Shown piece by piece: positions 16,036 through 24,307 of a DNA stretch of 37,100 nt. Where the stretch lies: contig NZ_SIXC01000008.1 in NCBI RefSeq assembly GCF_004309735.1, positions 146,182 through 183,281 on the forward strand, in the 5' to 3' direction. Every line of letters begins with the position of its first letter. Position 1 is the first letter of the stretch. The notes below the pieces were generated by a model. That model saw only the letters and a list, made by a program, of their open reading frames with translations, made no database searches and was not told the origin of the DNA. The translations under genes and the position numbers were made by a program. Source of the stretch: Desulfovibrio legallii. GTDB lineage: Bacteria; Desulfobacterota; Desulfovibrionia; Desulfovibrionales; Desulfovibrionaceae.

Positions 16036-16893
16036 TTACGCTGCCTTCTTGTTGAGCGCGTTGATGCGCACCACGCCCAGGTCATCAATGCGCACGGCCC
16101 CTGCGCTGATCATGTTGTTGCAGAGATAGGCGACCTTTTCCGGCACATAGTTGATTTCGCTGACGACCCCCTGGCCGCCTTCGGCCAGGCCCAACGCTGT
16201 CTTGTGGAAGAGATAGCAGCCGGTATAGGCCGCCGCCGTGCCCGCGCCCGTAACCGGCAGGCCCGTGTGCATAAGCCAGATGATGTTCAGCCAGCGCTTG
16301 GCTTCGGTCCCGCGCAGCCAGACCGGCGCGTCCGTACCCACATAGTCGCTTTTGGCGAACTGGTCGATCAGCAACAGCTGGTTCCACTGTCGCGGCCCCA
16401 CCACGGCATAACGCTGCCCGTCGTCGGGCACCTCCCCTTCGTTGAACAGGGCAAAGGCGTCCATGACAAGATCGAGGGTCATTATGCCGGTGCCGTCGCC
16501 CATCACCTGCCCGGCGGGCAGGGCCGCCCCGGCGGCTCCAATGATCAGCGAGTCCACCTTGCGCCCGATGGCCGCGGCCCCGCTCCAGGTCAGGGCCCGG
16601 CGCTCGTCATGCTTGATCTTGTATTCATCCAGCTTGTCCACATAGTCCGGCGCGTACCAGTCTTCCAGCGTGGCCGTGGCCTGGCTGTGGTCCACATCCA
16701 TGGGCACCACGGCGGCGTGGCGGGTTTTCTGCGTGGCCTCGCCCTTGCCGATCTTCGTAAACTTGTCCGAACTGCCGACCACGCCGGGGCGCGTGCGCAC
16801 CAGGTTGCGCAGTTTGCTGGCCCCCTGCTGGTAGGCCATAAAAACTTCCGCTTCGTACTGCGTGACGAAGGCGGCGGAAACGTCGTTAGGCAT
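16036..16893 (-). CDS. Major capsid protein
   Basis: A 285-residue protein in the capsid slot of a T7-like gene order, directly downstream of the scaffold. The sequence matches the pattern of the podoviral capsid family with an N-terminal helix (FVTQYEAEVFMAYQQGASKL), a strand-rich section with TRHAAVVPMDVDHSQ, the EDWYAPDYVDKLDEYKIKHD spine-helix region and a late WLRGTEAKRWLNIIW P-domain-like stretch. A GGAG site lies 8 bases before the start. A 139-bp AT-richer gap upstream may contain its own promoter, and tandem terminators follow; together they would allow separate high expression. Confidence 0.85.
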   Translation of the reverse strand: MPNDVSAAFVTQYEAEVFMAYQQGASKLRNLVRTRPGVVGSSDKFTKIGKGEATQKTRHAAVVPMDVDHSQATATLEDWYAPDYVDKLDEYKIKHDERRALTWSGAAAIGRKVDSLIIGAAGAALPAGQVMGDGTGIMTLDLVMDAFALFNEGEVPDDGQRYAVVGPRQWNQLLLIDQFAKSDYVGTDAPVWLRGTEAKRWLNIIWLMHTGLPVTGAGTAAAYTGCYLFHKTALGLAEGGQGVVSEINYVPEKVAYLCNNMISAGAVRIDDLGVVRINALNKKAA

Positions 16894-17032
16894 ATTGCTT
16901 GCTCCAAGGTCTCGTCCGGCGTGGGAAAAATTCGCGTGGAATAGCCCCGTGCCGTCTGAAACGCTGTTTTATGCGTCATTTCATGGTTTAAAGATAAATA
17001 CCGGTTACAACCCGATTCTGCGCGATTTTTGA

Positions 17033-17890
17033 CTATTTCATGTGTACCCGTGCGGAGAGGGCTTCGGCCCGGCGCTGCGCCTCGGGATCATTGTTGCGGT
17101 ACGCCTCGCTGCCCACAACGCGCAGCAGTTCCTCGCGGGCCGCCGCCCCCATGGGCAGGGCCGCGCCTGCCGCCTTGCCCCCGCGCACGCTGTCCTCGCC
17201 CAGGGCCTCTCCCAGGGCGTGCGCCAGGCGCAGCACCAGCGGGTTGCCGGACAGTCCGGCCGCGTCCAGCTCGTCGCCCAGGCCAGCGGCCCTCGCGCCG
17301 CGCCGCGCCGTTTCAAGCCCGGTCTGGGCATTCTCTCCCCACAGTTCCGCCATCACCTTTTCCGGCGCGGCCACGGCGTCGGCGGCGCTTTTTGCGCCGA
17401 TATGCCGGGCCAGCAGCCCCCCGTAAAGTCCGAACAGCGTCTCGCTCTGCTTCTGGGTCAGGTCGCAACGCCGGGCGATGTCCGCAAACTGTTCCCGTTC
17501 CCCGCTGTCCGTCAGGTATTTGTTCACTGCGGCGGTCACGTCCGCGTCGGCGTCGTCGCCCGGGCCGTCGGGCGTCCATGTCTTCCCCGACCACGTTTCC
17601 GGCAGCTTGTAGCCGCTCTTGTCGTCGGGCCTGCCCAGGGCCTTCCAGGTCTTTTCCCAATCTTCGTCGCTGACCAGGCTTTCCGGTTTCGTGCCCCTGA
17701 CCGCCGCCAGTTCCGCGTCCATCCCCTTGAGCCTGGACACATCCGCCCAGAAAGCGGACGGCTCTTCGTAGCCTTGAGACAGGGATTCCAGCCCCTCCGG
17801 CAAAAATCCGAAAGGGTTCTGCGTTCCGTCCGCGCTTCCCCCGGCGGCAGCGCCGCCCCCGTTGTTGTTCTGCATTCCGTCGTCCGCCAT
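17033..17890 (-). CDS. Capsid scaffolding (assembly) protein
   Basis: A 285-residue acidic protein with a low-complexity Gly/Asn/Ala N-terminus and the typical scaffold segment SLVSDEDWEKTWKALGRPDD followed by SGYKLPE. The C-terminal half is helical and ends in a basic tail (AEALSARVHMK), the part that in T7 gp9-type scaffolds contacts the capsid. It lies between the Bbp19-like gene and the capsid gene. Scaffolds direct procapsid assembly and leave before maturation. A GAGGA ribosome site supports the start. Confidence 0.82.
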   Translation of the reverse strand: MADDGMQNNNGGGAAAGGSADGTQNPFGFLPEGLESLSQGYEEPSAFWADVSRLKGMDAELAAVRGTKPESLVSDEDWEKTWKALGRPDDKSGYKLPETWSGKTWTPDGPGDDADADVTAAVNKYLTDSGEREQFADIARRCDLTQKQSETLFGLYGGLLARHIGAKSAADAVAAPEKVMAELWGENAQTGLETARRGARAAGLGDELDAAGLSGNPLVLRLAHALGEALGEDSVRGGKAAGAALPMGAAAREELLRVVGSEAYRNNDPEAQRRAEALSARVHMK

Positions 17891-17952
17891 ATCGGTTCCT
17901 CATTGTTGCGTCGGCCGCGAGGGGGCTTCCCTCAATCGGTCGGCATCGCTGT

Positions 17953-18264
17953 TCATTCAAAGTTTCCCGGAATCGTGCCGTATATGTCTTCGCCGCGCCG
18001 TTCAGGGCGGCGTTCTTCCTTCAGGGCCATGCGCAGCAGTTCGAGCAGCACGCTGCGGCGGCCCTCGCGCCAGGCCATGTCCTTGGCGCTAAATGGCCCA
18101 TATTGTGGGCGCAGACAGTCCGAAAGCGTCCCCATGAGAGTTAATCCGTCTTCGCTGAAAACGATGCGCCTGACGGCGTTCTCGCGCGTTTTCGCATCGG
18201 GGCGCGGAGCCTCCCCGTGCAAGGCGTCGAACAGCCGCGCCCGCCAGTATGTCCTGTCGCTCAT
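17953..18264 (-). CDS. Bbp19-like small structural-region protein
   Basis: A 103-residue protein carrying the pattern of the small phage protein Bbp19 of Bordetella phage BPP-1: an N-terminal helical segment, FSEDGLTLMGTLSDCLRP, and then AWREGRRSVLLELLRMAL near the C-terminus. The function is not established in this family. The start overlaps the portal stop by 4 bp (ATGA), so the two are coupled. Its presence links the head module with BPP-1-type podophages. Confidence 0.7.
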   Translation of the reverse strand: MSDRTYWRARLFDALHGEAPRPDAKTRENAVRRIVFSEDGLTLMGTLSDCLRPQYGPFSAKDMAWREGRRSVLLELLRMALKEERRPERRGEDIYGTIPGNFE

Positions 18265-19964
18265 CTGCCTTTCTCCTGTTCCGTTGCGGCTGAAGCGAGG
18301 GCGGGCCCGGCCTGTTCGGCCATCCGCGCCAGCGCCGCCGTTTGCGCCTGTTGCGCGCGCTCCTGTCGGTTTTTTTGCACCTTGCGCTCGTCCAAAAGGT
18401 ATTTGCGCGGGTAGCCGAACAGCTCGCGACTGTCGCGGGCCGCCGAATTGAAATCAAAGTTGTCCATGATCGTGGGGTCCGCCTGCGTGAACCCCGCCAG
18501 ATACTGCAACGCCAGGCCGAACGCCTCCGCCGCGGACTGTCGCTGCGCCCGCGCCAGCGGCGAAACATAGCGCGCCCGCAGCTCACGCCCGGCCAGCCCA
18601 GGCGGCACGGCAAAGGCCCCGGCCCGCAGCAGCAGCATGAAGACCCTGTCCGTCAACGGCCCCAAAAATTCGCTTTCCAGCCGCCCCAGCACCGGTCCCA
18701 GCACAAGGTTCTGCTTGCGCTCGCGGGCCATCACCTCCGTGGCCGTCATCTGCGGGCCGCCCGCCATCTGTATGCGGTCGTTCAAAAATGCCCCGCGCAC
18801 GGCCCCGCGCCGTTTTTCCAGCACGGCCTCGGCCACGTCCAGGCGAAAATCCACAGGCAGCTGCATAAGCCCGCGCCCTTGCTGCAGCGCGTCCGGGCGG
18901 ACATAGGTTATGCCCCCGGCTCCTGAGCGTATGCGGCCCACCACGCTGTCGTCCGCCGCCAGCAGGGGCGGATCGGCCAGTTTCTCGGCCCCCACCAGCT
19001 GCGCCTGGGCCACGCGGTTCAGCACCCGCATGTCGGGCAAACACACATGCCCAGGGCCGCGCCCGTAGATTTCGCCGCTGCGCTTGCTCCAACGCGGGCA
19101 CATGTACGGCAGTTCGTCAAAGCCCCCGCGCGAAAGGCAATGCCCGCCTTCCGTCTCGTAATACAGCGAGGCAAAAGGTTTTTCCGCCTTGCCGCCCCGG
19201 TTGCGGGCAACGTCGCTCCGCACGCTTTCCGGCAGCCGTGAAAGCGGGCACACCAAGTGCGAAACGCCCACGCGCGCACCGGGGGCCGTGCCGTTCTCCA
19301 CCGCGTTCCGCACCTTTTCGGAAACAGCGTCCTTGCCGAATTCCTCAACCAGCGCGGCCGGGCTCATGTTCCAGCGCCGCAGCACCGAATCCACGCGGCC
19401 CCCCGCGTTTTCGTCCAGGGCGCACTGCGACGGGTTTATCGCCCGAAAACACGGCCGGTTCCCCCGGTCTTCAACCAGAAACACAGCCCAGCCAAAACAT
19501 GCCAGGTCAAGGTAAAACTGGTTCACTTCCTGATGAAAGCCCCCCTCGTGCGAGGCAAGCGCCGCCGTTACCGCCGCTTGCGCCGATTCCATGAAGGCGG
19601 AAATTTCCGCGTCATCCCGGTCGGCATCGCCATCCAGCTCAAGGCTCAGCCACTCCGTGGCCGGGTTGGTCAGCATGCCGTGCAGGGCCGCGGCCAGGGT
19701 CAGCGCAGCGTCTTCCGGCGTGGAATCCCATATTTTCTGCCGTCCGTCGTCGCCGGGCGAAGGCCCCATGCCGCCGAACCCGGCGCGATCCGGCGCGGCG
19801 TAACGCGCAATTTCGTCAAGCTGCGCGTTCACGGCAGTGCGGCTGTCCCACAGGGCGTTGCACCAGGTCAGCAGGGGAGCGGGCAGCGGCCCGCGCCTTT
19901 CCTCTGCCGTCGGGCTGGCGTCGCCCAGCTGATCCGGCGGGATATCGTTTCGTCCGCCGCGCAT
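18261..19964 (-). CDS. Portal protein (podoviral head-tail connector)
   Basis: A 567-residue protein of the T7/BPP-1-type portal family. Support comes from NALWDSRTAVNAQLDEIARY at residues of about 36-55, the LTNPATEWLSLEL step, the NPSQCALDENAGGRVDSV region, and the clear stem/crown motif TATEVMARERKQNLVLGPVL followed by LESEFLGPL. The portal forms the dodecameric ring at one capsid vertex through which DNA is packed and released. The C-terminal 40 residues are Gln/Ala/Arg-rich and helical. It is preceded by a small conserved protein and followed by the Bbp19-like gene with a 4-bp overlap. Confidence 0.9.
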   Translation of the reverse strand: MRGGRNDIPPDQLGDASPTAEERRGPLPAPLLTWCNALWDSRTAVNAQLDEIARYAAPDRAGFGGMGPSPGDDGRQKIWDSTPEDAALTLAAALHGMLTNPATEWLSLELDGDADRDDAEISAFMESAQAAVTAALASHEGGFHQEVNQFYLDLACFGWAVFLVEDRGNRPCFRAINPSQCALDENAGGRVDSVLRRWNMSPAALVEEFGKDAVSEKVRNAVENGTAPGARVGVSHLVCPLSRLPESVRSDVARNRGGKAEKPFASLYYETEGGHCLSRGGFDELPYMCPRWSKRSGEIYGRGPGHVCLPDMRVLNRVAQAQLVGAEKLADPPLLAADDSVVGRIRSGAGGITYVRPDALQQGRGLMQLPVDFRLDVAEAVLEKRRGAVRGAFLNDRIQMAGGPQMTATEVMARERKQNLVLGPVLGRLESEFLGPLTDRVFMLLLRAGAFAVPPGLAGRELRARYVSPLARAQRQSAAEAFGLALQYLAGFTQADPTIMDNFDFNSAARDSRELFGYPRKYLLDERKVQKNRQERAQQAQTAALARMAEQAGPALASAATEQEKGR

Positions 19965-19965
19965 C

Positions 19966-20193
19966 CTATTCCCCCAGCAGCTTCTTTTTCTTCAGGCCGC
20001 TTTCGTCGCCCTCGCTGCCGCCCAGAATGGTTCCGGCCATGCCCTTGTCCGCCAGCGCCGCGCGTTTTTGCCGCGCGGCCGTTTCCTTGGCCTTTCGTTC
20101 GGCTTCATAGTCCGGCACTTCGGGCATGGCCGGGGTTTCAACCTTGCCCCCGCCGCCGAACAGCGAACTTACCGCCTGTGCAACTCCGCCCAT
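19966..20193 (-). CDS. Small conserved podophage protein between terminase and portal
   Basis: A 75-residue protein: glycine-rich start (MGGVAQAVSSLFGGGGK), proline-containing linker, a charged helix (YEAERKAKETAARQKRAAL) and a tail with TILGG and KKKLLGE. Short proteins with the pattern of a charged helix, a TIL(T/G)G step and a terminal LLG are common at this position in podophages; the function is unknown. I chose Met at 20193 rather than the upstream ATG at 20220, because GGAGGT lies 7 bases before it. The portal start is 2 bp beyond the stop. Confidence 0.7.
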   Translation of the reverse strand: MGGVAQAVSSLFGGGGKVETPAMPEVPDYEAERKAKETAARQKRAALADKGMAGTILGGSEGDESGLKKKKLLGE

Positions 20194-20241
20194 GTCTTTT
20201 ACCTCCGTGAAAAGTCTCATTTTCGCTGCAAAAAAAATCGC

Positions 20242-21525
20242 TTATCCGCGCGAAAGAACTCCCGTCCTTTCCTGGCGCGGCTCCTGCCGCTCCGGCATCA
20301 TGCCCACCACCGCATAGCGAAAGGCGTCGGCCGCGTGGCTGGTCCAGTCGTGCACGGGCCTGCCGAACACATCCAGCCGTGCATTGAAGCTTTTGCGGTA
20401 CTGGCGCAGGGCCTTGATTCCCGGCGCGCAACGTCCGGCATCGAACACGCAGCGCGGCAATTGCCGACGCACCGCGTCCACGCCGTCAATGACGGGCAGG
20501 TTCCGGCAAACGGCAAAGCGTATTCCCATGTCCCGCGCGGTCTCGTACCGGCTCTTGCCCGTGCCCAGCTCACGCACCATGATATCGTGCGGGCCGATAT
20601 GCCGCCCGTAGGCGTAGCCCTTTTCCCGCAGCATCCGCGCGTAATGTTCCAACCCCTCGCCCGAGGCCTCGTAAAAATCCACAATCCGCCATGTGCCGGA
20701 GGGTTCCACCTGAAAAAACCAGATGGCCGTGGCGTCGTCCATGCCCAGATCCCAGGCCGTGTTGACGGGCAACTGCGCCGCGATCGGAACGGAGGTCACG
20801 CGGCCCAGCTGTTCCAGGGCGTCGATTTCCCGCGCCCAGTAGGCCCCGCGCACGGCGGCGGCAAAGGAACACTCGAATTCCTGCAGGTATTCCGCATCGC
20901 CCATGGAGGCACGCGCCTTTTCCAGCTCTTCCGGCGGCACATAGCCGGTTTTCGACGCCGGGTACACAAACAGCGCGCACTGTTCCGGTTCGGCCTGCGA
21001 AAGCTCCAGCGCCTCTTCGTACACGTCGTACAACAGGTTGTTCATGCCCTGCGGCGTGCCGGTGAACGCATAGCGCCCCTGCCTGTCCGCCAGCATGGGC
21101 CGGATGTTCAGCGTCCACACGCTGCGGCTGATGTTGGCCGCCTCGTCCAGCACCACATCATCGAGGTACTGGCCGCGCAGGGCGTCGGCGTTGTCCGCTC
21201 CATACAGCCGGATGCGCGCCCCGTTGCTGAAGTCCGCGCGCAGCTCCGTTTCGTTGAAGCGCACGCCCGGCAACACCCCGGCGTAGTATTTCAAAAAGTC
21301 CCAGGCCACGTCCTTGGCCTGCTTGAGAAACGGGGCCAGGTAGCCGCCGCGCCAGGCGCGGAGCGTGTTGCCGCGCAGCACCGCCGACCGTATGAGGTCG
21401 TTGACCATGCACACCGTTTTACCGAAACGCCGGTGCGTCAGCAGCACGGTCATGCGTTTGCGCCCGTCGTGCACGGCCTGCTGCAGGGGGCGGGGATGGT
21501 ACGGGATGATTATGCGTCCGTTCAT
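20242..21525 (-). CDS. Terminase large subunit
   Basis: A 427-residue packaging motor. The ATPase has Walker A THRRFGKT (residues 30-37), Walker B VVLDE with D127-E128, and the coupling motif FTGTPQG (154-160). The nuclease part starts at AWDLGMDDATAIWFF with D259 and D263/D264, and a late acidic residue lies in SHAADAFRYAV. It translocates DNA into the prohead and cuts it. The ATG overlaps the small-subunit stop (ATGA). Mu-type phages package by headful from a pac site, which would fit this enzyme, but the mechanism cannot be read from sequence alone. Confidence 0.93.
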   Translation of the reverse strand: MNGRIIIPYHPRPLQQAVHDGRKRMTVLLTHRRFGKTVCMVNDLIRSAVLRGNTLRAWRGGYLAPFLKQAKDVAWDFLKYYAGVLPGVRFNETELRADFSNGARIRLYGADNADALRGQYLDDVVLDEAANISRSVWTLNIRPMLADRQGRYAFTGTPQGMNNLLYDVYEEALELSQAEPEQCALFVYPASKTGYVPPEELEKARASMGDAEYLQEFECSFAAAVRGAYWAREIDALEQLGRVTSVPIAAQLPVNTAWDLGMDDATAIWFFQVEPSGTWRIVDFYEASGEGLEHYARMLREKGYAYGRHIGPHDIMVRELGTGKSRYETARDMGIRFAVCRNLPVIDGVDAVRRQLPRCVFDAGRCAPGIKALRQYRKSFNARLDVFGRPVHDWTSHAADAFRYAVVGMMPERQEPRQERTGVLSRG

Positions 21526-22181
21526 TGCCCGTCGCTCCAGGCCACCGTCACCGCGCCGTTGTCGGCGTTTTCTCCGCCGCGCAGTTCCGTCAGCAGGCGG
21601 CGCGATTCGTTCAGGTCTTTCATCAGCCGCAGAATGTTTTCGGGCGGGCAGGACAGCAGATCCGAAAGCCGCCGGTTGATCACGTCTTCCAGCAGCGCCG
21701 CGCGCTCTTCATCGTTGCGAGGCAGGTCTTGGGGCTTCACTGCCGGGGAGGTCACACCAGCGTTCTGCCGCGCGCCGGAAAGCCGCAGTTCGGCCAGCGC
21801 CCGGCGCTCCTTCCATTCCCGTTCCTTTTCCGCTTTGCGCAGGCGGCGATCCTTCTCGCGTTCCGCTCGCCGCAGCTCGTTTTCTTCCTGCAGCAGCGCC
21901 AGGCGTTCCAGCGCGGCGACGGCATAGGCATCCTGCGATTCGCCGGTTTCCAGCAGTTTTTTGAGCACCTGCGACCGCGCCAGCACACGGTCCACCCGCA
22001 GCGCGCTTTCTGTCTCGGCAATGCGCTCGCGCTTGCCGCGCCAGTCCATGCGGTCGGCCCAGCGCTTGAGGGTCGAGGCGGCCACGCCGGTTTTTTTCGC
22101 GACGGCGTCAAAACTCAACCGGTCAATGCAGTACAGATCCTGCGCTTCCCAGACCGTGCCCGGTTCGTGCTCGCGGCCCAT
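21522..22181 (-). CDS. Terminase small subunit-like HTH protein
   Basis: A 219-residue protein with an N-terminal helix-turn-helix (RLSFDAVAKKTGVAASTLKR, residues of about 21-40) followed by WADRMDWRGKRERIAE, a pattern shared by small terminase subunits and DUF1804-type proteins of Mu-like phages. The middle is a long charged coiled coil (LALLQEENELRRAEREKDRR onward), suited to ring assembly. It directly precedes and overlaps the large subunit. It would recognise the packaging site; the site itself was not identified. Confidence 0.75.
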   Translation of the reverse strand: MGREHEPGTVWEAQDLYCIDRLSFDAVAKKTGVAASTLKRWADRMDWRGKRERIAETESALRVDRVLARSQVLKKLLETGESQDAYAVAALERLALLQEENELRRAEREKDRRLRKAEKEREWKERRALAELRLSGARQNAGVTSPAVKPQDLPRNDEERAALLEDVINRRLSDLLSCPPENILRLMKDLNESRRLLTELRGGENADNGAVTVAWSDGQ

Positions 22182-22185
22182 GGCG

Positions 22186-22428
22186 TCAGCCTTCCAGATC
22201 CCGCGTCAATATATCCACCTTGCGGGCCAGGCCCTTCAATTCCGCAAGCCGCTCGTTCAGGGTGATCGCCAGCGTGACCACATGGTCACCGGCCAGTTCC
22301 CAGGCGTCCGCCGTCAGCGGCAGGGCCGCCCGCAGGCTGTCCCGCAGGGCGCATATCTCGGTTTCCACACATTTCAGGCGCACGCGGTAGTCCTCGCGCT
22401 CGCCGATTTTTGCATGACGTTCACTCAT
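22186..22428 (-). CDS. Small coiled-coil phage protein
   Basis: An 80-residue charged helical protein (VRLKCVETEICALRDSLRAA and LAITLNERLAELKGLARKVD). It overlaps the upstream membrane-protein gene by 8 bp and ends 4 bp before the small terminase gene. Its place corresponds to the small genes between lysis and terminase in Mu (gp25-gp26 region). No family was recognised. Confidence 0.6.
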   Translation of the reverse strand: MSERHAKIGEREDYRVRLKCVETEICALRDSLRAALPLTADAWELAGDHVVTLAITLNERLAELKGLARKVDILTRDLEG

Positions 22429-22837
22429 GACGCCGCCGCTCCGTTTCTATGATGGTGATCAGTCGCTCCAGGGCGCGGGTATTGTTGGTGACCAATGCCT
22501 GCAGGCTGTCCGTCATCCGTTCGTAGTTCTTCACAAGATCCACGTTCCGCTCGTAGAACCCCTTGACTTCAAGGTGCTTTGCCCCGATGTCGCGCAGCAT
22601 CCCCTGCGTGTCCTTGCGGTAGGCTTCCAGCGCCGCTTCGGATGCGGCATTGGCGCGTTCCTGCGCAAGCTCCGTCGCCAGCGCCTGCCGGTGCGTCAGC
22701 AGCAGCACGGTGATCAGCACGCAGGCTGGCCCGGCCAGGGCCAGGGCTATCAGGCCGGGAAGCCCCAGCCCCGCCAGCACGGATGCGATGGTCTGCACGG
22801 CGCGCACCAGGGCGTCCAGTTCTTCGGGATTAATCAT
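22421..22837 (-). CDS. Membrane-anchored coiled-coil protein (DUF2730-like position)
   Basis: A 138-residue protein with a long hydrophobic N-terminal segment (residues of about 16-48, SVLAGLGLPGLIALALAG then VLITVLLLT), which could span the membrane once or twice, followed by about 85 residues of charged coiled coil. Mu gp25-like (DUF2730) proteins have this make-up and occupy the same slot between lysis and terminase genes. It overlaps the o-spanin gene by 8 bp and the next gene by 8 bp. A holin-like role is possible, but the long cytoplasmic coil makes it less likely. Confidence 0.6.
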   Translation of the reverse strand: MINPEELDALVRAVQTIASVLAGLGLPGLIALALAGPACVLITVLLLTHRQALATELAQERANAASEAALEAYRKDTQGMLRDIGAKHLEVKGFYERNVDLVKNYERMTDSLQALVTNNTRALERLITIIETERRRHE

Positions 22838-23186
22838 CCGGGTTTTTCTCCAGCTGTTTTTCGTAGCAGTCCAGGGCCGCTTGCAGCCCCTTGATGTAGC
22901 GCCGCATCAGTTCGTCGCGGTATTTGAGTACGGTGTAGCCCTTGCCGCTTTCCAGAAACACGCCCTTGAGGGGCGGCAGCCGCGGCACGGCCGGGAGCGG
23001 GCATTTCTCCACATGCAGGATGATGGGCGCCGGGGTCCGCTCCTGAGAGGGGGACGGAGCGGACCCGGCGCAGCCGCCGACCAGAAGGAACATGACCAGC
23101 CCCACGCCGCCAATGGCGGCGGTATTGCTACAGGGGGCGGTCCAGGTCGGCGGCAAGCGCGTCGCGCGTTTTCGCGTCGGGAACAT
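22830..23186 (-). CDS. Rz1-like outer-membrane spanin lipoprotein
   Basis: A 118-residue protein with a basic start (MFPTRKRATR), a hydrophobic stretch and a lipobox LLVGGC with Cys-39, followed by a proline-rich section (PSPSQERTPAP, PLPAVPRLPPLK). This is the usual architecture of o-spanins, which join with the i-spanin to fuse inner and outer membranes at lysis. Its first 59 bp overlap the end of the Rz-like gene in another frame, as in many Rz/Rz1 pairs. The long n-region is unusual; translation could instead start at the GTG or ATG just before the hydrophobic stretch (about 23093-23102). Confidence 0.75.
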   Translation of the reverse strand: MFPTRKRATRLPPTWTAPCSNTAAIGGVGLVMFLLVGGCAGSAPSPSQERTPAPIILHVEKCPLPAVPRLPPLKGVFLESGKGYTVLKYRDELMRRYIKGLQAALDCYEKQLEKNPDD

Positions 23187-23508
23187 CTGTTTTCTCGCTT
23201 TCGGTCATGGGGCAGGCTTGCGCCCCGTTAAGTATCTGCGCCCATTTTTCGGCCATGGCCGTGCCTTCGGCCTCGCGGGCAAGGCAGGCGTCCGCTTCCA
23301 GGCGCAGCCCGGCGTTGCCCGCCTGCGCTTGTTCCGCGGCTTTTTTCCACGCGCGGGCATCGCCCGTGGCCACATCGCGCTGCAGCTCCGCCACGCCCAG
23401 TCGTGAGGTAAGGGCGGCGTTTTCCGAACGCATGTCTCTGATTTTAAGTGCCACCCCCCCCACAAAAAGGGCTATGGCCACCATGGCGATAAGCGCGCCC
23501 TTGTTCAT
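23128..23508 (-). CDS. Rz-like inner-membrane spanin
   Basis: A 126-residue protein with an N-terminal membrane anchor (MNKGALIAMVAIALFVGGVA) and a periplasmic coiled coil (NAALTSRLGVAELQRDVATG, KKAAEQAQAGNAGL), the signature layout of i-spanins. The ATG overlaps the stop of the previous membrane-protein gene (ATGA), and the frame upstream of it belongs to other genes. The C-terminus overlaps the o-spanin gene. Together with the muramidase it forms the lysis cassette. Confidence 0.75.
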   Translation of the reverse strand: MNKGALIAMVAIALFVGGVALKIRDMRSENAALTSRLGVAELQRDVATGDARAWKKAAEQAQAGNAGLRLEADACLAREAEGTAMAEKWAQILNGAQACPMTESEKTDVPDAKTRDALAADLDRPL

Positions 23509-23729
23509 CAGTCCCGCCTCCCGTATTCGAAAAAGCCCTGAAGCGCCTTGCCGCCCAGGGCGGCCATGAGCACTTCGGCTTCGTGCTGACCCAGGGGAAC
23601 GTAGCTGCCGGAGCGCACATTGCCCGCCACCCATACGCCCACCACGGCCACCACAACCACGGCTACCGCCAGCCGCATGCAGGACAGCGCCCCCACATCG
23701 TCGCGCAAAAACTCCCCCGGCCCGCTCAC
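23508..23729 (-). CDS. Small single-span membrane protein, candidate holin
   Basis: A 73-residue protein starting at a GTG that overlaps the stop of the muramidase gene (GTGA) with a GGGGT site upstream. It has one strongly hydrophobic helix (CMRLAVAVVVVAVVGVWVAG, residues 18-37) and a C-terminal amphipathic part (AEVLMAALGGKALQGFFEYG). Position between endolysin and spanins and the single helix fit a small holin or pinholin, but holins have no reliable sequence signature. The GTG start was chosen because it is the first start in frame after the muramidase and gives the coupled overlap. Confidence 0.6.
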   Translation of the reverse strand: MSGPGEFLRDDVGALSCMRLAVAVVVVAVVGVWVAGNVRSGSYVPLGQHEAEVLMAALGGKALQGFFEYGRRD

Positions 23730-24307
23730 GACAACACCCCAACAAACCGCCGCAAAGCCGTGCAGCGGTTCAGCCAGCCCTTCAGGAACGGCTGGAAGCT
23801 CGGCTTGCTGTAAACCAGATTTCGGTAAAACCGTTCGCGTTCCATGATCAGGCCCAGCGCCAGGGGCTTGCCCACGCCCAGCCGCAACGCTTCCCGCGTG
23901 GCCGAGCCAAACACGCCGTCTACCCGCAACGGCGCGGGGCCGGGCAGGCACTCGGCGTTGAAGGCCCGCTGCGCAATGCGCGCCGTCTGGGCCGGGCCGG
24001 TATTCACCATGCAGTCGTACACGACGTCGGCCATGATCTGCGGCAGTTCGCCCAGGCGATACACGTCCCAGAACTTCCGGCGGAACAAGTCCGCCGCCGT
24101 TTCCGGGGTCAGGGCGCGCACGTCGTCGGCGTCGATGTCGCCGTCGTGGTCGATGTCGCCGCATACGATCCCAAGGTCTTTCAGCCAGCGCAGGCTGACG
24201 CCGTAGTTGGTCAGGCCGCCCGGGTCGGCGGGGTGGTTGGTAAGGCCGCCTTCCCATTGGGCGGTGAACGCATGGGCCGTGGCGAAGTCGGCAAGAATGT
24301 TGGACAT
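23726..24307 (-). CDS. GH108-type muramidase endolysin with EF-hand-like loop
   Basis: A 193-residue peptidoglycan hydrolase of the glycosyl hydrolase 108 (ZliS-like) type. The catalytic Glu is E19 in AQWEGGLTNHPADPGGLTNY, and RKFWDVYRLGELP and a C-terminal putative peptidoglycan-binding part (RVDGVFGSATREAL) follow. It has no signal peptide, so release would need a holin. Inserted at residues 51-62 is DIDHDGDIDADD, which fits the 12-residue calcium-binding loop pattern D-x-D-x-D-G-x-I-x-x-x-D. Start at 24307 is set by GGAGG 7 bases upstream. It is the first gene after the Mor-side leader. Confidence 0.88.
   Translation of the reverse strand: MSNILADFATAHAFTAQWEGGLTNHPADPGGLTNYGVSLRWLKDLGIVCGDIDHDGDIDADDVRALTPETAADLFRRKFWDVYRLGELPQIMADVVYDCMVNTGPAQTARIAQRAFNAECLPGPAPLRVDGVFGSATREALRLGVGKPLALGLIMERERFYRNLVYSKPSFQPFLKGWLNRCTALRRFVGVLS

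Noticed and set aside
16894-17032. Capsid-gene promoter in the AT-richer gap
   Set aside because: TTGTAA and several TA-rich boxes are present, but no -35/-10 pair has acceptable spacing, so no promoter feature was entered.
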